From contig JBEKTW010000016.1 of the NCBI GenBank assembly GCA_049515655.1, positions 1 through 64,000 on the forward strand: 64,000 nt of DNA, written 5' to 3'. Position 1 is the stretch's first letter; each line of letters opens with the position of its first letter. The notes under the pieces were generated by a model that was not told where the DNA came from, did not search any database, and worked only from the letters and a program-made list of their open reading frames with translations. The translations under genes and the position numbers were made by a program. Positions 59,859 through 64,000 of this stretch are shown in pieces. This DNA comes from JBEKTW01 sp049515655. Its GTDB lineage: Bacteria; Bacteroidota; Ignavibacteria; UBA10030; SZUA-254.

Positions 59859-60533
59859 TCATTTGCTGGCGCCTTCAGGGATCCCTGCAAGGTGAACGAT
59901 ATCCGGGCTTTCCAGAATTTGCTTCGGAGAGCCATCAGTGCCGGCATGGATCATTGCGAGGCCGAGTTCCTCCAGGGTGCAGACATATTTTGGGAAAAGG
60001 ATTTTCCAGACGGGATAGAAGAGCGCAAATACTTTGGCGAAGCGATAAGCATTCTTCAGTCCTTTGGTTGGATTGATGTATCCGGGTCTGAACAGGTACA
60101 CTGCTTTGAAGGGAAGCCTTGCGACCTCATTTTCGGTTTTCCCTTTCACCCTTGCCCACATGCTGCGCCCTTTGTCATTGGTTCCCATTCCCGAGACATA
60201 GCAGAAGGTCATATCGGGATTGAGTCGTGACAGTGTGCGGGCGGCCTGCATCGTGAGGTCGTAGGTGACCCGGGTGTAATCAGCTTCGTTCTTCCCCACG
60301 GAGGAAACCCCTAGACAGAAGAAGCAGGCTGTATACCCTCGTAGCGCCACCTCAATCGCGGAGTAGTCAAAGAAATTGTTGTGAATGACCTCTTTGAGTT
60401 TCTCGTGCTTCACACCGCAAGATCTCCGGCCGATGACCAGCACCGATTCGACTCTGGCATCCCTGAGGCATTCGTGGAGAACGCCTTCTCCGATCATGCC
60501 GGTGGCGCCGAATATGATCGCCTTGATTTTCAT
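59859..60533 (-). CDS. NAD(P)-binding SDR-like protein
   Basis: The 224-residue Rossmann protein has the dinucleotide motif FGATGMIGEG near 8-17. Other segments are ACFFCLGVSS near 90, CYVSGMGTNDKG near 130 and ARVKGKTENEVARL near 146. This is the outline of the atypical SDR/NmrA-type epimerase-like group (similar to YybJ-like proteins); the catalytic Tyr/Lys pair is not in the classic YxxxK form. It has 3 nt spacing from the racemase gene upstream and is probably cotranscribed. The reaction is unknown. Confidence 0.75.
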   Translation of the reverse strand: MKIKAIIFGATGMIGEGVLHECLRDARVESVLVIGRRSCGVKHEKLKEVIHNNFFDYSAIEVALRGYTACFFCLGVSSVGKNEADYTRVTYDLTMQAARTLSRLNPDMTFCYVSGMGTNDKGRSMWARVKGKTENEVARLPFKAVYLFRPGYINPTKGLKNAYRFAKVFALFYPVWKILFPKYVCTLEELGLAMIHAGTDGSPKQILESPDIVHLAGIPEGASK

Positions 60534-60536
60534 TGT

Positions 60537-61235
60537 TCACCTCGTTGTTGTGAGCGCAAAATCAACTCCCGCTTCCGCGTGAATTGTGACGGTGTCGAAC
60601 AGCGGCAGGGGAGAATCCGTTTGTTTGATGAGCATCGGTATCTCGGTGCAGCCGAGGACGATTCCCTCTGCGCCTTCTGCTGCGAGCTTTTCGATAATCT
60701 GTAGGTAACGCTGCTTCGTGCTATCCTGAAAGACTCCCTTACCGAGTTCCTCAAATATTGATAAGTGGACAAATTCCCGGTCGGCCTCCGGGGGAATGAC
60801 AGTTTCAATCCCACGTGCGGCGAGTTTCTTCTTGAAGAAATCCATTTCCATCGTGAACTTTGTCCCGAGCAATCCGACCTTTTTGAGCTTCCGTCGTTTT
60901 ATCACCTCGCCCGTCGCCTCGGCGATGTGGATGAGGGGCACGTCTATCTTTGTGCGAAGGTCGTCTGCGATGACGTGTAAGGTATTGGCGCCGAGCATGA
61001 TGCATTCGGCCCCGGCACCCGCCAGATTCCTGCAAACGGGCGTCATGATCTCCAGCATCGAGCTCCAGTCCTGCCGGCGAGTGATATCCTCGATATCCGC
61101 GAAGTTGAAGGAATACAGAATACACCGGGCAAAGTTGGTTCCGCCGAGCTGTTGATTGACCAGCTCGTTAAGAAGCCGGTAGGAGTCGACAGTCGAAACC
61201 CAGCTGGTACCTCCAACAAGTCCGATGGTTTTCAT
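60537..61235 (-). CDS. Aspartate/glutamate racemase-like protein
   Basis: The 232-residue protein has the Asp/Glu racemase fold with IGLVGGTSWVST at the start, and the second catalytic segment LGCTEIPMLI with its Cys near 196. In the first segment, where two-cysteine racemases have Cys, this protein reads IMLGANTLHVI, so the first Cys is missing. Single-Cys versions are known in the YgeA-type L-Asp/Glu racemase branch, so activity is possible but not certain. It is the first gene of a two-gene unit flanked by the paired hairpins. Confidence 0.82.
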   Translation of the reverse strand: MKTIGLVGGTSWVSTVDSYRLLNELVNQQLGGTNFARCILYSFNFADIEDITRRQDWSSMLEIMTPVCRNLAGAGAECIMLGANTLHVIADDLRTKIDVPLIHIAEATGEVIKRRKLKKVGLLGTKFTMEMDFFKKKLAARGIETVIPPEADREFVHLSIFEELGKGVFQDSTKQRYLQIIEKLAAEGAEGIVLGCTEIPMLIKQTDSPLPLFDTVTIHAEAGVDFALTTTR

Positions 61236-61529
61236 AGATTATGCTCTTGCAACATGTGTTCAGTTCACCAAATTAATTGAATAAATGCCAGGATCTTTGT
61301 TTTACTCACTACGCTCCCGACCGCGTCCCCGCGGTCGGGTACCAGAGCATTCAAACCCAGGCTCTGTACAATTCAGCGGGGACGCTGAATTGAGCTAGGG
61401 AAGTCAACCCGTCATTCCGAATGTCCAGTGGAGCGGGAAGGCGCCAAAGGTGCTCACTTTAGGTCAGGATCTGAACCGAGCATCTCGCTGCCGGCGTCTG
61501 GATTTTTTCGTGAAAACCCGAAAGGCCTC
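61236..61529. repeat. Intergenic region with hairpin pair, copy 2
   Basis: No gene. The hairpins of the pair at 59709-59777 are here in swapped order: the CCCGACCGCG hairpin at 61316-61339 and the CAATTCAGCG hairpin at 61369-61392. Another small hairpin (CAGAGC/GCTCTG) lies at 61344-61367. Flanking words are also shared (GCTCCCGACC; GAATTGAGCT). Confidence 0.8.
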
Positions 61530-62909
61530 CTAACGTGCATTCCTATATAACAAAAAATATTCCGATTGATAGAGGTCATATCTCTCCAACACTCTTACGG
61601 TCGTGTCCAGCAGCATATTTTCCTTCGTTAGCTGTGTTTGGGAAAAAACCGAGTGCGCCGTGAAGGGATCCCACAGAATAAGGCATTCCGGATACTTCTT
61701 CAGCATATCCTTATTCAGTCGTGCGAAATACGGTCCTCCGGCCGGCGAGACATCCATCACATACGCCGCAACAGGGTCATTGCAGAGCAAGGTCAGATGT
61801 GGACATTGCGTTCTCGCAACTTTGGTTATGTTTATCATTACAAGATCATAGTTTGTCCATCTTCGGGGATGAGTGGTTAATGTGCAATTAAACACTACAA
61901 TACCAAAAACCATTCCGGAAAATACAAGCTTTCCCAATTGATTCCTGACTCTTTCAAGAATTTCTGAAAATCCATACACTGAGACCAGTCCCCAGAACGG
62001 CCCGACGGCCGCAACGTATCGCAACTCGCCGACACTGGCTGTCCAATGGAATACTTCAGCGCCGCTCAGTGTGCTGATGATGAGATTGATCCCTATTGTG
62101 CAATAGATGATACCAAATTCGGCCGTCCTCTTCGCGCGGGCAATGAAGACTGCGCCGATCACAAAGAGCACGACCTGTCCAAACCCAAAGATCGTTTGCA
62201 GGTTTTGCACGTAGTGCGTTACCGATACGCCCGGGATAAATTTCTCCAGATGCGAAAAACGCGACCATTCCCGGAAGAATGTCAAGACATTTCCTGAGAT
62301 GATCGTCGAAAGCCCAATCCAGACCAGGGGTCCCAACACTATGAACGGCAGAATTTTCCACTCTCGTTTCCGGAGGTACACGAAGAACAACAGGAGAGCG
62401 TACGTATACATTTCAAACCGGAAGAGAAATACCAGCGACGCAATGGCCATGCTCAATCCGGGCTTTTTTCTCAAATAATACCAATACGACAGCATGATGA
62501 CCAAAGCGGTCGGGGCTTCATTCAGGCACGCATAGGATATATCGAAGAGGATTGGTTGAAGTCCGGCAAGAATAATAACCCACTCCGCATGTTTTATGCC
62601 CTTCAATTTCGCTATCCGGTACGTGACATAAAGGAGGCAAAGGAAGAGTGCAAGACAAAAGAACATTGTGAACAAATGTCCGAATTGCGCGGGTATGGCG
62701 AAGAGCCACAATCGTCCCGGCCGGTGCCAGGTCTCGACCGTTGTCGGCAGCGATTGCAGCACAAACCTGCTGTAGAGGAAATGCGCGCACTCATCGACGA
62801 GATAGAACCCGTCCGAGGATAGTATCCACACAGATTCTATGACGCCGACGACGGCGAATGAAAAAACGAGAAATGGGTTTTTCAATTGATTAGTCAGTGG
62901 TATGTGCAA
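61530..62909 (-). CDS. Polytopic membrane protein, GT-C glycosyltransferase-like
   Basis: The 459-residue protein has about ten membrane segments and an N-terminal loop with the acidic pair DECAHFLYSRFVLQSLP, then WHRPGR, as found in GT-C glycosyltransferases of the PMT/ArnT group that use lipid-linked sugars. A periplasmic C-terminal domain follows (about 360-455). Donor and acceptor are unknown. It overlaps the end of the upstream asparagine-synthase-like gene by 16 nt, so the two are probably coupled and belong to a surface-glycan or glycoconjugate cluster that continues beyond the window. Confidence 0.72.
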   Translation of the reverse strand: MHIPLTNQLKNPFLVFSFAVVGVIESVWILSSDGFYLVDECAHFLYSRFVLQSLPTTVETWHRPGRLWLFAIPAQFGHLFTMFFCLALFLCLLYVTYRIAKLKGIKHAEWVIILAGLQPILFDISYACLNEAPTALVIMLSYWYYLRKKPGLSMAIASLVFLFRFEMYTYALLLFFVYLRKREWKILPFIVLGPLVWIGLSTIISGNVLTFFREWSRFSHLEKFIPGVSVTHYVQNLQTIFGFGQVVLFVIGAVFIARAKRTAEFGIIYCTIGINLIISTLSGAEVFHWTASVGELRYVAAVGPFWGLVSVYGFSEILERVRNQLGKLVFSGMVFGIVVFNCTLTTHPRRWTNYDLVMINITKVARTQCPHLTLLCNDPVAAYVMDVSPAGGPYFARLNKDMLKKYPECLILWDPFTAHSVFSQTQLTKENMLLDTTVRVLERYDLYQSEYFLLYRNAR

Positions 62910-64000
62910 TTGCCCGCACTCATGTTGTGAAGAAGATCTCCTTTGGCGGCTTGGTCATCCTCGAATGACAAAGACCGCTTCCAGAGTTCAAATGTCAGCC
63001 ACCAATCTACCGCGCCTCTCGAGTGGAGATCGCCTCGATAATACTTGGAAACCGCATCCACCACTTTTTGGGAGTCATACATTGAGTTCGTGGTGACGTC
63101 CTTCGAATGTGCGACATCGAGTACATATTCTCGCAAATGGGCAAGTAGTAGATGGGGTTTGGGATCAGAATACCCCTCGGCAAATTTTGATTTCACCTTG
63201 GTTATCAACCAGGACAGGTTGCTTGAAAGGCCGAAGCGGTAGGTATAACCGGACTTTGCCAAAGGGAACCGGCCCAATGCCGGATTCAACGTTCGAATAA
63301 TGCCATAGTAGAGGCCAGCGTTCGATCTGAGCTTTGTCGGAATTCCAAACACCGCACGAAGAAATGATGGCTGAACCAAGGGCATGAAATTGAGAATCTC
63401 ACTGTCAAGCCGTGCTTGCTCAGGGGCTCCATAGTTTGGCACCCTTGTCCGCACTGCGAGTAGGTCTGCGAAATTCTCCACGCCGATCCTTTCAACGGCT
63501 GGCATATCGCTAAGCGTCTTCTCCAGACTGTGGATGGCACCGTTCCTGAGCGAGGTTGTAACGTCCGGAGAGAAGAAGTCGGCACGATGTGACCGCATCA
63601 ACTGAAGCAGACGAGAGGAATCGTGTCTTCGGAGCGCTCCTCTTCCAAGCCTGACAACACGATTAAGATACTGGCGACGTGCGATTTCACCGAAACCGCC
63701 GTCAATCATCAACCTGCCGTCTTCGCGAAGCTTCGGGTAGTATCGGAGCTTGAGATACGATGTGCTTGGCTCAATGAGAAGAGTCTGCGCAACAAATGAG
63801 CGTAGACCTGACACGCAAGTTTGCACGTTTGGCAGCGGGTCATCGAAGTGACGATGGGGTATTCCCAAAGCTGCCGTGATCCGCTGTGCAATTTGAACGT
63901 CAGGATCGCCAAGGTTTCCAAAGGTGTGAGTCGCAAAGTATGACTTGGGATTTTTCGCGAGGAATGCAAGGAGCAAGCGTGAATCCAGACCACCGGATAG
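62894..64000 (-). CDS. Asparagine-synthase-like protein, C-terminal part (cut by window end)
   Basis: The frame runs to the window edge. It opens with LSGGLDSRLLLAFLAK, the PP-loop (SGGLDS) of the asparagine-synthase ATP-pyrophosphatase domain, then DGGFGEIARRQYLNR, the usual second segment. So the 369 residues seen are the synthase domain, and the N-terminal glutaminase part, if present, lies beyond the window. In glycan clusters such proteins often modify sugars or peptides rather than make asparagine, so the substrate is open. A TTG at 63976 is not the real start. Confidence 0.85.
   Translation of the reverse strand, partial: LSGGLDSRLLLAFLAKNPKSYFATHTFGNLGDPDVQIAQRITAALGIPHRHFDDPLPNVQTCVSGLRSFVAQTLLIEPSTSYLKLRYYPKLREDGRLMIDGGFGEIARRQYLNRVVRLGRGALRRHDSSRLLQLMRSHRADFFSPDVTTSLRNGAIHSLEKTLSDMPAVERIGVENFADLLAVRTRVPNYGAPEQARLDSEILNFMPLVQPSFLRAVFGIPTKLRSNAGLYYGIIRTLNPALGRFPLAKSGYTYRFGLSSNLSWLITKVKSKFAEGYSDPKPHLLLAHLREYVLDVAHSKDVTTNSMYDSQKVVDAVSKYYRGDLHSRGAVDWWLTFELWKRSLSFEDDQAAKGDLLHNMSAGNCTYH

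Overview
The window looks like a chromosomal segment of an FCB-group bacterium close to Bacteroidota/Chlorobi, most likely of the Ignavibacteria type. Three large secreted proteins end in the NPFNP-type C-terminal domain used by type IX secretion. A tiny basic AURKAIP1/COX24-like protein of the kind Bacteroidota carry sits after the HU gene. Promoters are of the classical type (TTGAYW, about 17 nt, TATATT). I see no rRNA, tRNA, CRISPR array, prophage or complete insertion sequence.

Layout. 1-2053: an AT-rich, possibly cassette-borne membrane gene and palindrome-rich spacer. 2054-5708: an aminotransferase gene translationally coupled to pckA, then an FmdB-type zinc-ribbon gene. 6012-8165: a BNR/YCF48-like type IX cargo. 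8578-13745: ABC ATPase and permease, a TPR plus periplasmic-binding lipoprotein-like protein, and RadC. 13875-18938: a coiled-coil lipoprotein, a LysM-like protein, PhoH, MazG and an amidohydrolase. 19230-24502: an NHL-type propeller protein, Ssb, a small membrane protein, then a cobalamin riboswitch, a BtuB-like receptor and a small membrane protein. 24584-29484: a long coiled-coil response regulator divergent from carA, then dut and an RsmI-like gene. 29703-38604: a DipZ-like protein without cysteines, MetH, a ferredoxin, an MBL hydrolase, QueG, TrxB and Hsp20. 39192-44205: three propeller/BNR genes, two of them type IX cargo. 44332-50714: SppA, HU, two micro-genes, a 5'-nucleotidase, an orphan P-loop protein, a polytopic membrane protein, YtxH and DUF948. 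50875-56711: an EF-G2-like factor, a HIT protein, an ECF sigma/anti-sigma/Spy-like trio and a cysteine desulfurase. 56736-61235 (minus strand): Ppx/GppA, PrmA, an M28 peptidase, an SDR-like protein and an Asp/Glu racemase-like protein. 61530-64000 (minus strand): a GT-C-like membrane protein and an asparagine-synthase-like gene cut by the window edge.

How the genes fit together. Cobalamin is a recurring theme: a B12 riboswitch controls an outer-membrane receptor, and two B12-dependent enzymes (MetH and QueG) lie 7 to 12 kb away. The sigma/anti-sigma/Spy-like trio looks like an envelope-stress circuit. Most other genes are housekeeping. I found no complete unknown system. The least ordinary items are a 157-bp MITE-like element sitting in the loop of a terminator, the cysteine-free DipZ-like protein, the coiled-coil/duplicated-helical-repeat/receiver protein, a possible non-coding leader RNA near 19003, leaderless starts for carA and the desulfurase gene, and several families of nested or paired palindromic repeats.
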